NCBI GenBank assembly: GCA_949289295.1
Contig: CASENM010000004.1
Coordinates: 1-64,000 of the forward strand
Source: an uncultured Bacteroides sp.
Lineage (GTDB): Bacteria; Bacteroidota; Bacteroidia; Bacteroidales; Bacteroidaceae
Reading direction: 5' to 3'
DNA: 64,000 nt
Under the pieces are notes generated by a model. It made no database searches and was not told the origin of the DNA. It worked only from the letters and a program-made list of their open reading frames with translations. A program made the position numbers and the translations under genes. Shown one piece after another: positions 44,647-53,721 of this stretch (position 1 is its first letter; every line of letters starts with the position of its first letter).

Positions 44647-44697
44647 GAAGAGGGCGTCTCAAAATAAAAATCCACTTTCATTTTGACACAACCTCTT
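44647..44697. terminator. intra-operon GAGG/GTCTC hairpin after the imelysin gene
   Basis: GAAGAGGGCGTCTCAAAAT at the left pairs with ATTTTGACACAACCTCTTC at the right, with several mismatches. It follows the imelysin gene within the 121-bp gap before the DUF1111 gene, so it may attenuate transcription or set a processing site. Confidence 0.6.
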
Positions 44698-44718
44698 CCA
44701 GACTATTTCTGACAATTG

Positions 44719-45912
44719 TCATTCACCGGTTGTACGGGCCTGGCCGTCCTTGAACAACAGGAATTCCAGCGTATGGAAACCACGCACATTCTGCGCGGCG
44801 GCAATCGACTCACTGTCCTCCGAATAGTTACCGGTCCATTCCATCTGGCTGTAGTCGCCTGATTCCAGAATGTTCACGATGGCCGCCTGGTCGAGAGGCC
44901 AACTGTCCATGTTCGGGTCAAGGCCCTGGTCGGCTACCGGACCGAAAAGGAATGCCTCGCTCTTTTCCCAAGGCTCACGGGCCACAATCCACGCGTCACA
45001 AGCATCCTTGAATGCCTGGTCAGTCGGGTTGGCAGCCAATGCATTCACCTTGTCATACAAGGCTGCGACTTCGTCTTTCAGACTCTCATAAGTGGGCAGA
45101 ACCACCACATCCACATAATTGTCTACCACCGGATCCAGCACATCCTCACTCAAATCGTTGCAGGCCGGCTTCAGCTCATCCTCCAGCAATACGGTCAGAT
45201 CGGCACACGCTTCCTGGGCCGCCAGACTCTGGTCGCTGTTGATATGGTTACGGAAAGGCTGGGGGATGGCCAGAATTTTGTCATACGCGTTCTTGATGGC
45301 TGCCAGAGTATTGTCGGCCAGTTCCTGCTTGCCGTTGTCCGCCAGTGCCTGATACAGGGACTTGTCGGAAATCAGGCTCTTGTCCACCGCAGCACCGCTG
45401 ATGACCTCCTCGCTTCTCACGCCGCAGAAAGCGTTGCAGATAGAAACGATGTTGTTTGAATAGTCCTCACGCGAATGCCAGCTGTACCATGACTCCACAG
45501 CATAAAGGGCTTCGGTCACATTTCCGGCCACGTATTTGGAATAAGGGTCACCGATTTTAGTCTCTCCCACCTCATTGGAAATATCAATACAACCGTCAAT
45601 CACCTGCTGTACGCAGTTCAACGCGCTGTTGAAGGGAGCCGCATGGTTCTTGAACGTGGTGGCATAGCTTTCTCCACCGTTGTAAGAATCAGCCCAATAA
45701 GTGTATAAATCGGTAGCGTCCTGACGGAGCAGGGTCACAACCGCCTTCATATAGTTGTTCCAACTGTCCGCGTTTTCAGACGTATAGTCAATGTCAGCCG
45801 CATCTACCGGCTGTCCTCCCCCATTATTGGGGTCATCATTGTCGCTGCAAGCCGTTGCTGTAAAAGTTAACCCCAATGCCAGGGTTGCTACATAAAAGAA
45901 ATTCTTTTTCAT
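44719..45912 (-). CDS. imelysin-family (IrpA-like) lipoprotein
   Basis: 397 residues. Signal peptide and lipobox ATAC with Cys22, then a low-complexity linker (DNDDPNNGGGQPVDAAD). The body is helical. The family motif GxHxxE is Gly378-Phe-His380-Thr-Leu-Glu383 near the C terminus (NVRGFHTLEFLLF). A middle DSWPLDQAAIVNIL also fits. Imelysin-like proteins are iron-regulated and may bind iron or haem at the envelope; they are named after a peptidase activity that is doubtful for the family. A porin gene is 39 bp upstream. Confidence 0.9.
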   Translation of the reverse strand: MKKNFFYVATLALGLTFTATACSDNDDPNNGGGQPVDAADIDYTSENADSWNNYMKAVVTLLRQDATDLYTYWADSYNGGESYATTFKNHAAPFNSALNCVQQVIDGCIDISNEVGETKIGDPYSKYVAGNVTEALYAVESWYSWHSREDYSNNIVSICNAFCGVRSEEVISGAAVDKSLISDKSLYQALADNGKQELADNTLAAIKNAYDKILAIPQPFRNHINSDQSLAAQEACADLTVLLEDELKPACNDLSEDVLDPVVDNYVDVVVLPTYESLKDEVAALYDKVNALAANPTDQAFKDACDAWIVAREPWEKSEAFLFGPVADQGLDPNMDSWPLDQAAIVNILESGDYSQMEWTGNYSEDSESIAAAQNVRGFHTLEFLLFKDGQARTTGE

Positions 45913-45951
45913 ACAGATAATTATTTTTAGTGTTGTTAGTTTCTGACTGAT

Positions 45952-47307
45952 TTATTTCTTGAAAAACCATCCTACATAAGCCACTCCGACGGAGAACTCA
46001 TTCTCGCTGGTGTATTTCCCCGAGCCGAACACTTTTCCCAAGCCGATTTTCCGGGTCGTATAATCGGCCTTCACCACCAGATTCGGCAGAGCGAACCAGT
46101 TCAGACCTGCCACCCACATGCTGACCTGGTTGCGCAAGTCCATGGTCTGCCCGGCTTCACCTTTCTCTTGCGGGTTATAATATTCGTAACGTGCGAACGG
46201 ATAGATAACGGGCACTTTCCGGTTATGATGAAAGACCGAACGCAGGTTCACGCCGATTTCACCCGCATAGCTGACCGCATGTTTCGCCACGGGAACCACC
46301 CTGCTGTAAGAAGCGTTTCCGGACAGACGGACATTCTTGCTGCTGATGAATTTTGAATTGGTCAGATTTCCATAGATTATATTCGCACGTGCGGTAATGT
46401 AACTGTTCTTGTATTCCAAATCGCCGGAATAGATACGCAACGGAGCCTTCCGACCTTCATAAAAATTCGGTTTGTCGGAATTACCGGCTGTATTGGCGCA
46501 GTAATAGAACGAGCCGCCCAGACGCAGTCCCGGTACACCACGATAGTCGAGACGCACCACATATCCGGGAGAGTTGAAATTGTCCTCCTCGAAAAGTCCC
46601 TGCTTTCCGCCGCCTACCCACGTGTTGCGGTCAAAGCCGTTCGCGTTCAGTCCGGCAACCACCAGCACCTGATAATCGAACGTAGCGTAGTTCTTGCCGA
46701 ATGTTCCGAAAAACTCGATACCCGTTTCGTGCCAGGTAGACGGAATGAGGGTAGTCTCCCCTTCCGGACGGACAGTTCCGAAGAAATTGATCGGTTCATG
46801 ATGCGCGTTGGTCAGTCCCACCGGCACAATCATGTGCCCTGCCCGCACATTGAACGCCGGATGAATGAGACGGGTGATATGAAACTGCTCCAAAGCCACT
46901 TCCCCACCCTTTTCCATTTCTGTCTCATACTCGCCGTTTTCCGAATTCTCCAGTTCCATGGCCGAACCCGTACCGCCGGACTCAAACTCTATCTCGGCAC
47001 CCAGAATCCACTTCTGTGTGAACTTGTAATCGAAGGCCAACACGAAACGGGGAATGGAAATCGTATTCCGGTGGTCTCTCGTATTCCCGTCCGGATTTCC
47101 ATAATAACGGTTGATTCCGTAATCCTTGAAGCTGGCCACAGCCTCACCATAACCTCCCACACGGAAACGTTTGTAACCGTCATCGTATTTTTCTGTCTTC
47201 TTTGCCAGCTTTTCACCGGCTACATTCAATGAATCCGCTTCATTGGCCCAAAGGCTTCCTGTCGCAAGCAGTGCGGCCATCAGGCATACATTAACTTTTC
47301 TACTCAT
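45952..47307 (-). CDS. outer-membrane porin (OprO/OprP-like), first gene of the redox operon
   Basis: 451 residues from the ATG at 47307; the frame is open 13 codons more but the signal peptide (MSRKVNVCLMAALLATGSLW, then ANEAD) starts here. The barrel has typical strands (RFVLAFDYKFTQKWILGAEI, FNVRAGHMIVPVGLTNAHHE, LRLGGSFYYCAN) and ends FSVGVAYVGWFFKK. The HEPINFFGTVRPEGE loop is frequent in Bacteroidetes porins of this type. The solute is unknown. It has a good promoter 26 bp upstream. Confidence 0.88.
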   Translation of the reverse strand: MSRKVNVCLMAALLATGSLWANEADSLNVAGEKLAKKTEKYDDGYKRFRVGGYGEAVASFKDYGINRYYGNPDGNTRDHRNTISIPRFVLAFDYKFTQKWILGAEIEFESGGTGSAMELENSENGEYETEMEKGGEVALEQFHITRLIHPAFNVRAGHMIVPVGLTNAHHEPINFFGTVRPEGETTLIPSTWHETGIEFFGTFGKNYATFDYQVLVVAGLNANGFDRNTWVGGGKQGLFEEDNFNSPGYVVRLDYRGVPGLRLGGSFYYCANTAGNSDKPNFYEGRKAPLRIYSGDLEYKNSYITARANIIYGNLTNSKFISSKNVRLSGNASYSRVVPVAKHAVSYAGEIGVNLRSVFHHNRKVPVIYPFARYEYYNPQEKGEAGQTMDLRNQVSMWVAGLNWFALPNLVVKADYTTRKIGLGKVFGSGKYTSENEFSVGVAYVGWFFKK

Positions 47308-47332
47308 TTGCTTCTTGTTTTGTTGAACAACG

Positions 47333-47363
47333 CAAAGGTAGGCCACACAGAAAAGCTCATCAA
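47333..47363 (-). promoter_or_regulatory. promoter of the porin-imelysin-cytochrome operon
   Basis: On the minus strand TTG (47363-47361), 20 bp, then TACCTTTG (47340-47333). No Fur-box-like palindrome is obvious to the eye around it. Confidence 0.7.
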
Positions 47364-47572
47364 TACCTAAAAATAACGAAAATTATCATTTGTAAAGTAA
47401 CCATTTGTCGGTATCGCCATACCAGACAACGGGGCACCGTCACAAACCGCCAAACCATTGAGTGAAAGAGGACAACAGATGAACGACAAACTCTTCCTGA
47501 ACGGAAAAGACACTCACGGGATACCTAAAACAGAGTAGTCACCTGACACTTCAGGCCGTTAAAAGGCAAATA

Positions 47573-47599
47573 AAAAGGGCACGCAAAGCGCACCCTTTT
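47573..47599 (-). terminator. terminator of the methylmalonyl-CoA decarboxylase operon
   Basis: AAAAGGG pairs with CCCTTTT, extended by CGC/GCG around an AAA loop, 20 bp after the last stop codon. T and A runs flank it on both sides. Confidence 0.8.
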
Positions 47600-47618
47600 C
47601 ATACTTTATAACTATTTC

Positions 47619-48779
47619 TTATACCAGGAATCCCAGCAATACACCGGCGGCTACCGCCGAACCGATCACACCGGCCACATTCGGACCCATGGCGTGCATC
47701 AGCAGATAATTGCCCGGATCGTATTCCGCACCGACAATCTGAGAAATACGTGCCGAGTCGGGCACAGCCGATACGCCCGCGTTACCGATAAGCGGATTGA
47801 TCTTGTCGTCCTTCTTCAATACCAGATTGAAGATCTTCACGAACAACACGCCCGAAGCAGTGGCCACGATGAACGAGAAGGCACCCAAAAAGAATATCTT
47901 CAAAGAATCCCATGTCAGGAACTCGGAAGCCTGAGTGGACGCACCTACCGTCAATCCCAACAGAATGGTGATGGTATCAATCAGCGGACCACGGGCCGTC
48001 TCCGCCAGACGACGGGTCACACCGCTTTCCTTCAACAGGTTACCGAAGAAAAGCATACCCAGCAACGGCAGACCGGAAGGAACAAGGAAACAAGTCAGCA
48101 ACAGACCGACAATCGGGAACATCACCTTCTCCGTGTGCGATACGGCACGGGGAGTCTTCATACGAATCAGACGTTCTTTCTTGGTCGTAAGCAGACGCAT
48201 GACAGGGGGCTGGATTACCGGTACCAACGCCATATACGAATAAGCGGAAACCGCAATCGCTCCCATCAGGTTCGGAGCCAGCTTGGACGACAGGAAGATG
48301 GCTGTCGGACCGTCCGCACCACCGATAATGCCGATAGAGGCGGCCTGCATGGGGTCGAATCCCATCCACAAGGCAGCGATATATGCACCGAAAATACCGA
48401 ACTGGGCCGCCGCTCCGATAAGCATCAGTTTGGGATTGGATATCAATGCCGAAAAATCGGTCATTGCGCCGATACCCAGGAATATCAGCGGCGGATACCA
48501 TCCGGAAGTCACTCCCTGATACAGGATGTTCAGCACAGACCCCTCCTCATAGATACCTACCTGCAGGCCGGCATCCAGATTGAAAGGTATATTTCCGACC
48601 AGAATACCGAATCCGATCGGAATCAGCAGCATCGGCTCGAACTCCTTCGCCACGGCCAGATAAATGAAGAATATCCCGACCAGAATCATGACCAGATGGC
48701 CCGGTGTCGCATTATAGAAACCGGTATAGGTCCAGAAGTCAGCCAGATTATTTTGCAGAAAGTTCAGAAATTCTCCCAT
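47619..48779 (-). CDS. sodium-pumping decarboxylase beta subunit (MmdB/OadB)
   Basis: 386 residues with about nine to eleven hydrophobic segments. Conserved pieces are GIGFGILVGNIPFN near residue 58, FLGIGAMTDFSALISNPK, and the Na-site region GIIGGADGPTAIFLSSKLAP near residue 150. The end is IGSAVAAGVLLGFLV. The subunit decarboxylates carboxybiotin and couples this to Na+ export across the inner membrane. With the genes upstream it forms methylmalonyl-CoA decarboxylase. It is the last gene of the operon. Confidence 0.95.
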   Translation of the reverse strand: MGEFLNFLQNNLADFWTYTGFYNATPGHLVMILVGIFFIYLAVAKEFEPMLLIPIGFGILVGNIPFNLDAGLQVGIYEEGSVLNILYQGVTSGWYPPLIFLGIGAMTDFSALISNPKLMLIGAAAQFGIFGAYIAALWMGFDPMQAASIGIIGGADGPTAIFLSSKLAPNLMGAIAVSAYSYMALVPVIQPPVMRLLTTKKERLIRMKTPRAVSHTEKVMFPIVGLLLTCFLVPSGLPLLGMLFFGNLLKESGVTRRLAETARGPLIDTITILLGLTVGASTQASEFLTWDSLKIFFLGAFSFIVATASGVLFVKIFNLVLKKDDKINPLIGNAGVSAVPDSARISQIVGAEYDPGNYLLMHAMGPNVAGVIGSAVAAGVLLGFLV

Positions 48780-48781
48780 AA

Positions 48782-49213
48782 CTATTCAATGATTATAAGG
48801 TCAGTTCCTTCAAGAATAGATTCTCCCTTGCTCACCTTGATGGCGGTCACCTTTCCGTCGCGGTCGGCCTTGATGTCGTTTTCCATCTTCATGGCCTCAA
48901 GTATCATCAAAGTCTGCCCGCGCTTCACGGCATCCCCTTCCTTCACCTTAATCTCAAGAATCACACCGGGAAGCGGGGAACGCACCGCCGACACTCCCCC
49001 AATCGGGGCGGGACGGCTGATGGCAGGAGGCGGAGCGGCCGGTGAAGTGGACGCCGTGCGCAGCACCGGCTTGATTTTAGGCGCCTTCTTCTTTTCAAGT
49101 TCCACCATATAGGCCGTACCGTTCACTTCCACACGGACATGGTTGTTTTCTTCTATGTCTCCCACGGCCACCTTATAAAGATTTCCGTTGATTTTATATC
49201 TGTATTCTTTCAT
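48782..49213 (-). CDS. biotin carboxyl carrier protein of the decarboxylase
   Basis: 143 residues from the ATG at 49213 (MKEYRYKINGNLYKVAVGD). A Pro/Ala-rich linker (about 50-75: SPAAPPPAISRPAPIGGV) joins the N-terminal region to the biotinyl domain. The biotin-bearing lysine is Lys109 in EAMKMEN. It shuttles CO2 from the carboxyltransferase subunit to the membrane pump. The stop lies 2 bp before the beta-subunit gene. Confidence 0.95.
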   Translation of the reverse strand: MKEYRYKINGNLYKVAVGDIEENNHVRVEVNGTAYMVELEKKKAPKIKPVLRTASTSPAAPPPAISRPAPIGGVSAVRSPLPGVILEIKVKEGDAVKRGQTLMILEAMKMENDIKADRDGKVTAIKVSKGESILEGTDLIIIE

Positions 49214-49234
49214 GTTTTCCAAATTGTTAAAAGG

Positions 49235-50164
49235 TTATTTTCTATGAGGAGTCTCACGCAATGTATAGATTTTCGAGCTCCACGGAGAATAGCTTCTCTT
49301 CACGCGGCTGATGGTCAGAATTGTCTCTTCCACATCGTGGTCGGCTCCCTGAGCCTCATGAAGAGCCATCGTGATGGCGGCAATCACCTCACCCGGAGCC
49401 TCACCGAAGCCACGCTCTTTCGCCTCGTCCTTGTCGGTCACGTTATGCACCTTCATCGCATTGCGCTTGCGGAGCCTTACAGCCAGCTTGCCGACAAAGC
49501 GGAAGCAGATATAAAGCAATATCAGGCCGACAAACACCACCCCCATGGCCGTGACGGTCATGCCGACACCTGCCGGGTCATGATGCTCGAAATTCTCCAT
49601 CTTCGGATTGCTCTCGATGGTCTGGTTGTTGGTACTCGGAGTGACGTATCTCAACTCGCTGTCATCCTTCACTTCCCACTCTTCCGCACCGTCGGTGACA
49701 CGCGCGTACGACTGGTTTGCCTTCAGGAGACCACCCGGAACCACCACCTCGTCCAGCAGGTTACGTCCCGAATCGTAAAGTCCGATCCAGTTGTCGCCTG
49801 TCTTGCTCAACACGAAGTTGGTATGGAATGTCCCACGACGGGGAGCACCATCGGCCCAGAACAGCGAATGCTGCCGGGGCGGAATGCTGGTAAGCACGTC
49901 CCCCTTCGGAATGAAGTAAGTGGCGGTATCGCCCGGCTTGCAGCTCACCTTGATCAGACAACCGGCCAAGTCCTCCGTACTGTATGCCTTGTTGAATATC
50001 TCGATCCATCCGCTGTGCACGCCATAGTCATCCTGGAAATTGCTCACGTTGTCGGTAAGCACCTCGTTGATGACCAGCTTGCTGTCGGGTTTCTGCCCCG
50101 TACACGAGACCAGCCCCACCAGCAGAAGCAGCGAAAGGAATATTCCTGTTTTCGGTTTCTTCAT
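49235..50164 (-). CDS. OadG-like subunit fused to an extracytoplasmic lamin-tail-like lipoprotein domain
   Basis: 309 residues from the ATG at 50164 (in-frame alternatives at 50170 and 50191). The first 21 residues are a lipoprotein signal (MKKPKTGIFLSLLLLVGLVS, then Cys21). Residues about 29-150 look like a lamin-tail domain (LVINEVLTDN, HSGWIEIFNKAYSTEDLAGC). One transmembrane helix follows (about 200-230, VGMTVTAMGVVFVGLILLYI), then a basic cytosolic tail, as in OadG/MmdD, which holds the complex together. Ordinary OadG is only about 80-120 residues, so the long outer domain is unusual. Confidence 0.82.
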   Translation of the reverse strand: MKKPKTGIFLSLLLLVGLVSCTGQKPDSKLVINEVLTDNVSNFQDDYGVHSGWIEIFNKAYSTEDLAGCLIKVSCKPGDTATYFIPKGDVLTSIPPRQHSLFWADGAPRRGTFHTNFVLSKTGDNWIGLYDSGRNLLDEVVVPGGLLKANQSYARVTDGAEEWEVKDDSELRYVTPSTNNQTIESNPKMENFEHHDPAGVGMTVTAMGVVFVGLILLYICFRFVGKLAVRLRKRNAMKVHNVTDKDEAKERGFGEAPGEVIAAITMALHEAQGADHDVEETILTISRVKRSYSPWSSKIYTLRETPHRK

Positions 50165-50190
50165 AATCATCGTTCGTTTAAGGGTTGTCA

Positions 50191-51744
50191 TTACAATGGA
50201 ATGTTTCCATGCTTCTTGGCCGGATTGGTCTGCTTCTTGGTCTGAAGCTGCTGCAAAGCGCGGATGATGCGGAAACGTGTGTTGCGCGGCTCGATCACAT
50301 CATCAATGTAGCCATACTTGGCGGCGTTATACGGATTGGCGAACAGCTTGGTGTATTCCGCCTCTTTCTCGGCCATGAACGCTTTCGGGTCGGCAGCCTC
50401 TTTCGCCTCCTTCGCATAAAGCACTTCCACTGCGCCAGAACCTCCCATCACGGCAATCTCGGCAGTAGGCCATGCATAGTTGATGTCACCCCTCAACTGC
50501 TTGCAGCTCATCACGATGTGCGAGCCTCCATACGACTTGCGCAACGTAATGGTCACCTTGGGCACTGTAGCCTCTCCGTATGCGTACAGCAGTTTCGCAC
50601 CGTGCAGAATGACGGCGTTGTACTCCTGACCCGTACCCGGAAGGAAGCCCGGCACATCCACCAGCGAGACGATAGGGATGTTGAACGCGTCGCAGAAACG
50701 CACGAAACGCGCTCCCTTGCGTGAGGCGTTGCAGTCGAGCACACCGGCCAATGTCTTGGGCTGGTTGGCCACGATTCCTACCGACTGGCCGTTGAAACGG
50801 GCAAAGCCCACAATGATATTCTTGGCAAAATCCGGCTGTACCTCCAGAAACTCACCGTTGTCCACAATCGCCCCGATCACCTCGTACATATCGTATGCCT
50901 TGTTGGGACTGTCAGGGATAATCTCGTTCAACGAGTCCTCCAGACGGTCTATCGGGTCCGTACAGTCCGTATAAGGCGGCTCTTCCAGATTGTTCTGCGG
51001 CAAGTAACCCAGCAGCTTACGGATAAGAGACAATCCTTCCTCCTCGGTGGCCGCCGTGAAGTGGGTCACACCGGAACGGGTGGAATGCACACTCGCGCCA
51101 CCCAGATTTTCCTGCGTAACATCCTCACCTGTCACAGACTTCACCACCTTCGGCCCTGTCAAGAACATATATGAAGTCCCCTCAATCATCAATGTGAAGT
51201 CGGTCAGCGCCGGAGAATACACCGCACCGCCCGCACAAGGCCCGAAGATTCCCGAAATCTGCGGAATCACGCCCGAAGCCAGAATGTTCCTCTGGAAAAT
51301 CTCGGCATATCCCGCCAAGGCGCAGATTCCTTCCTGAATACGCGCACCGCCCGAATCGTTCAGTCCGATTACAGGCGCACCCATCCGCATGGCCATGTCC
51401 ATCACCTTGCAGATCTTCTTCGACATGGTTTCCGACAACGAGCCCGCCGAAACCGTGAAGTCCTGCGCGAACACATACACCAGACGTCCGTCGATGGTTC
51501 CGTAACCTGTCACCACTCCGTCGCCCAGATAATGCTTCTTTTCCATTCCGAAGTTCGTGCACCGGTGCTCCACGAACATGTCCATTTCCTCGAAACTCCC
51601 TTCATCGAGCAGCATCGAGATGCGTTCGTGAGCCGTATATTTTCCTTTGGCGTGCTGTTTCTCGATGGCCTTCTCACCGCCACCCATACGAGCCTTGGCA
51701 CGCAGGTCTATCAGTTCTTTTACTTTTTCAAGTTGGTTACTCAT
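50191..51744 (-). CDS. mmdA: methylmalonyl-CoA decarboxylase alpha subunit (acyl-CoA carboxyltransferase)
   Basis: 517 residues of the carboxyltransferase beta-type fold. Conserved pieces: [20 protein letters not shown] at the start, [18 protein letters not shown] with the oxyanion region, [20 protein letters not shown], and [15 protein letters not shown] with [18 protein letters not shown] near the end. It moves the carboxyl group from methylmalonyl-CoA to biotin, giving propionyl-CoA. The adjoining biotin, OadG-like and OadB genes favour a decarboxylase over a propionyl-CoA carboxylase. Confidence 0.94.
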   Translation of the reverse strand: MSNQLEKVKELIDLRAKARMGGGEKAIEKQHAKGKYTAHERISMLLDEGSFEEMDMFVEHRCTNFGMEKKHYLGDGVVTGYGTIDGRLVYVFAQDFTVSAGSLSETMSKKICKVMDMAMRMGAPVIGLNDSGGARIQEGICALAGYAEIFQRNILASGVIPQISGIFGPCAGGAVYSPALTDFTLMIEGTSYMFLTGPKVVKSVTGEDVTQENLGGASVHSTRSGVTHFTAATEEEGLSLIRKLLGYLPQNNLEEPPYTDCTDPIDRLEDSLNEIIPDSPNKAYDMYEVIGAIVDNGEFLEVQPDFAKNIIVGFARFNGQSVGIVANQPKTLAGVLDCNASRKGARFVRFCDAFNIPIVSLVDVPGFLPGTGQEYNAVILHGAKLLYAYGEATVPKVTITLRKSYGGSHIVMSCKQLRGDINYAWPTAEIAVMGGSGAVEVLYAKEAKEAADPKAFMAEKEAEYTKLFANPYNAAKYGYIDDVIEPRNTRFRIIRALQQLQTKKQTNPAKKHGNIPL

Positions 51745-51791
51745 GGTATTTTCTATTTAAATTAATGAACAGTCAATCATTTTGCCAAATG

Positions 51792-52196
51792 TCATTTCTC
51801 GCAAAGCTCGGTCAGCACGCCCATTGTCGACTTGGGATGCAGGAAAGCGATCTGCAGATTCTCGGCACCTTTACGGGGAGCCTTGTCAATCAGCCGGAGA
51901 CCCGCTTCTTCGGCCTGAGCCAACGCATTGGCCACTCCGTCCTCTACCGCGAAAGCCACATGATGCACGCCCATGCCGCGGTTTTCGATAAACTTGGCGA
52001 TGGTGCTGTCCGGTCCCGTGGGTTCCAGCAACTCGATTTTCGTCTCTCCGCACTTCAAGAACGCGGTCTTCACTTTCTGGTCTTCCACTGTCTCTATGTT
52101 ATAACATTTCAGGCCCAATACATTTTCATAATAAGGAAGGGCTTCTTCGATACTCTTCACCGCAATGCCCAGGTGTTCGATATGAGAAATTTTCAT
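51792..52196 (-). CDS. mce: methylmalonyl-CoA epimerase
   Basis: 134 residues of the glyoxalase/VOC fold. MKISHIEHLGIAVKSIEEAL at the start carries the first metal histidine; KIELLEPTGPDSTIAKFIEN and GMGVHHVAFAVEDG supply the other ligands. It interconverts (R)- and (S)-methylmalonyl-CoA, linking the B12-dependent mutase to the decarboxylase. As first gene of the operon it defines the pathway: succinyl-CoA to propionyl-CoA. The mutase genes are not in the window. Confidence 0.95.
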   Translation of the reverse strand: MKISHIEHLGIAVKSIEEALPYYENVLGLKCYNIETVEDQKVKTAFLKCGETKIELLEPTGPDSTIAKFIENRGMGVHHVAFAVEDGVANALAQAEEAGLRLIDKAPRKGAENLQIAFLHPKSTMGVLTELCEK

Positions 52197-52348
52197 AACT
52201 GAATGGTATTATAATTAAAGTTTTATTCGATTACATTGCACAAAGAAAAGAAAATTGTGCCGAATAAAGAAACTTTTCGCCTTTTTTTTACGTCACCCAC
52301 TACGGCTCTTCATTTAACATGCCATTCTTTTCAATACGCCATTGACCC

Positions 52349-52374
52349 GTAGGGGCGGACCCGTGTGTTCGCCC
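52349..52374. repeat. GTAGGGGCG hairpin element
   Basis: GTAGGGGCGGACCCGTGTGT continues with TCGCCC and folds as GGGCGGAC/GTTCGCCC with a G-T pair. It shares the GTAGGGGCG start with the element at 26624-26704. Confidence 0.6.
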
Positions 52375-52636
52375 GGATATATTGGCATGGTGCCATCAGC
52401 CGTGCGTCGCCCACAAAATGAATCCACGAAAAACCTGAAATGCAGAACTACCGGAATACAAAGAATAAAATCGGAAAAATCATACCATCATCATTGGAGG
52501 AAAGAAATAAGGTCTTTTCTTTTTTAGATTCACGAAACGATTCCTGTCAAAATGTCACACTATACCAACACGTTAATTATCAATACATTACAAAACAATT
52601 TGACGAATTTTATCCAGTATGAAAACATCGCGGTAA

Positions 52637-52720
52637 AAAACGCTTCGGCATTTTACCTGAAACGTAAGGACGTTTTGACCAAAACGCTTAGGCGTTTCAA
52701 GTAAAATGTCAAAGCGTTTT
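52637..52720. terminator. nested AAACGC hairpin after the GNAT-like gene
   Basis: Outer arms AAAACGC...ATTTTAC and GTAAAAT...GCGTTTT pair with a few mismatches around a second hairpin (ACGTTTTG/CAAAACGC-type). It lies 26 bp after the stop of the minus-strand GNAT-like gene. Same family as 4757-4820 and 33380-33427. Confidence 0.65.
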
Positions 52721-52746
52721 CTCCGGACAAAATGTCAGTAATGAAA

Positions 52747-53715
52747 TCACACGTAAAATTTCACGAGCAGACGGTTGAGCCACCCCCATCCCACACGGAA
52801 CCAACGGCGGCTGCTCATCTGACGCCCGCCGAAACGGAGAATGAAATCACGGTAACCGTATTTCTTGAAAGGCAGTCCGGCGTCAATGAACTCAAAATGG
52901 TCGTAACCGTGGGCAAGGGCATACGCCATGGCATTCCACACGGCCAGCACACCAGGATACTGCAACGGATAACTTTTCCGCATGCCTCCGGAAAAAAGCA
53001 GGTAAGCATCCTTTTCCGAAAACAGGCAGACCGAACCGCCGATAATCTTCCCCTTATAGCGCACGATGAAAATCCTGGCGTGCTCGGACGACTGGCGTGA
53101 CAGGGAAAGGAAAAACTCGAGATCCGGAAGGTAACGGTGAATCTTGGACGAATAGTAGCGGCGCAGCAGCGTGAAAAATTCACGGACCTCCTCTTCCGTA
53201 CGGGCCACATCCATCTCCGCCCCACTCTTCAACCCACGGCTGATCTGACGTTTCTTCGACTCGCTCATCCACTTGTCAATACGGTTTCCATGCAGCGAAT
53301 TGCGCACCCGCATCCAACGCACAGGGAAATAGCCGCACTCACGGAAATAACGGTAGCCGAACAAAGGTTCCTCCAGATTACGGAACTCCAACAGGAACGA
53401 ACGGTCCTTGAAACTGGACGTGAAACAAGCCAGCAGTTCCCGGAAAATCTCCTCCCTCGCAAAAGAGGAGGGGAAATACTCCCCTGTACCATAAACATAC
53501 GTCTCGCGGAAAAAGAGCTTGAAACGGAAACAGCGGCGGGTGATGCAAAGCAATTTGCCTACCGCCTGTGTCCCCTCGTAAGCCACGAGCAACACGGGAC
53601 GGAATCCCTTGGCCTGCTGCAATGCCTGAAACATTTCAACGGAATAAAAGACATTCGAACCCGGCAAGGAAGGGATATTTTCAGCTTTATAATATGTAGC
53701 CAGACGAAGTGCCAT
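52747..53715 (-). CDS. GNAT/FemAB-like acyl- or aminoacyl-transferase
   Basis: 322 residues from the ATG at 53715 (MALRLATYYKAENIPSLPG). The protein shows two GNAT-like halves, the FemAB-type layout. The second half has KKRQISRGLKSGAEMDVART, then RIFIVRYKGKIIGGSVCLFS and DHFEFIDAGLPFKKYGYRDF. FemAB enzymes add amino acids to peptidoglycan bridges; other members acetylate sugars or link exopolysaccharide. The acceptor here is unknown. The only good promoter lies so close that the mRNA could be leaderless. Confidence 0.78.
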   Translation of the reverse strand: MALRLATYYKAENIPSLPGSNVFYSVEMFQALQQAKGFRPVLLVAYEGTQAVGKLLCITRRCFRFKLFFRETYVYGTGEYFPSSFAREEIFRELLACFTSSFKDRSFLLEFRNLEEPLFGYRYFRECGYFPVRWMRVRNSLHGNRIDKWMSESKKRQISRGLKSGAEMDVARTEEEVREFFTLLRRYYSSKIHRYLPDLEFFLSLSRQSSEHARIFIVRYKGKIIGGSVCLFSEKDAYLLFSGGMRKSYPLQYPGVLAVWNAMAYALAHGYDHFEFIDAGLPFKKYGYRDFILRFGGRQMSSRRWFRVGWGWLNRLLVKFYV

Positions 53716-53721
53716 ACATTG

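Larger units (their letters stand above)
47308..47618. other. 311-bp spacer between two minus-strand operons
   Basis: It holds the promoter of the porin operon (47333-47363) and the terminator of the decarboxylase operon (47573-47599). The middle (about 47370-47570) shows no gene or repeat I can support. Confidence 0.6.
52197..52746. other. 550-bp A/T-rich spacer with repeat elements
   Basis: Between the mce start and the GNAT-like stop codon. It contains a short GTAGGGGCG element (52349-52374) and the nested AAACGC hairpin (52637-52720). Open frames in it read as noise. No clear TAnnTTTG box was found for the mce operon, so its promoter is not located. Confidence 0.6.

Noticed and set aside
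47694..49112. 472-codon plus-strand frame opposite the OadB and biotin carrier genes
   Set aside because: Polar low-complexity shadow frame; both minus-strand genes have clear catalytic or biotin motifs.
52342..52622. Two small plus-strand frames in the 550-bp spacer
   Set aside because: No ribosome site, promoter or protein-like composition; they span a repeat element.
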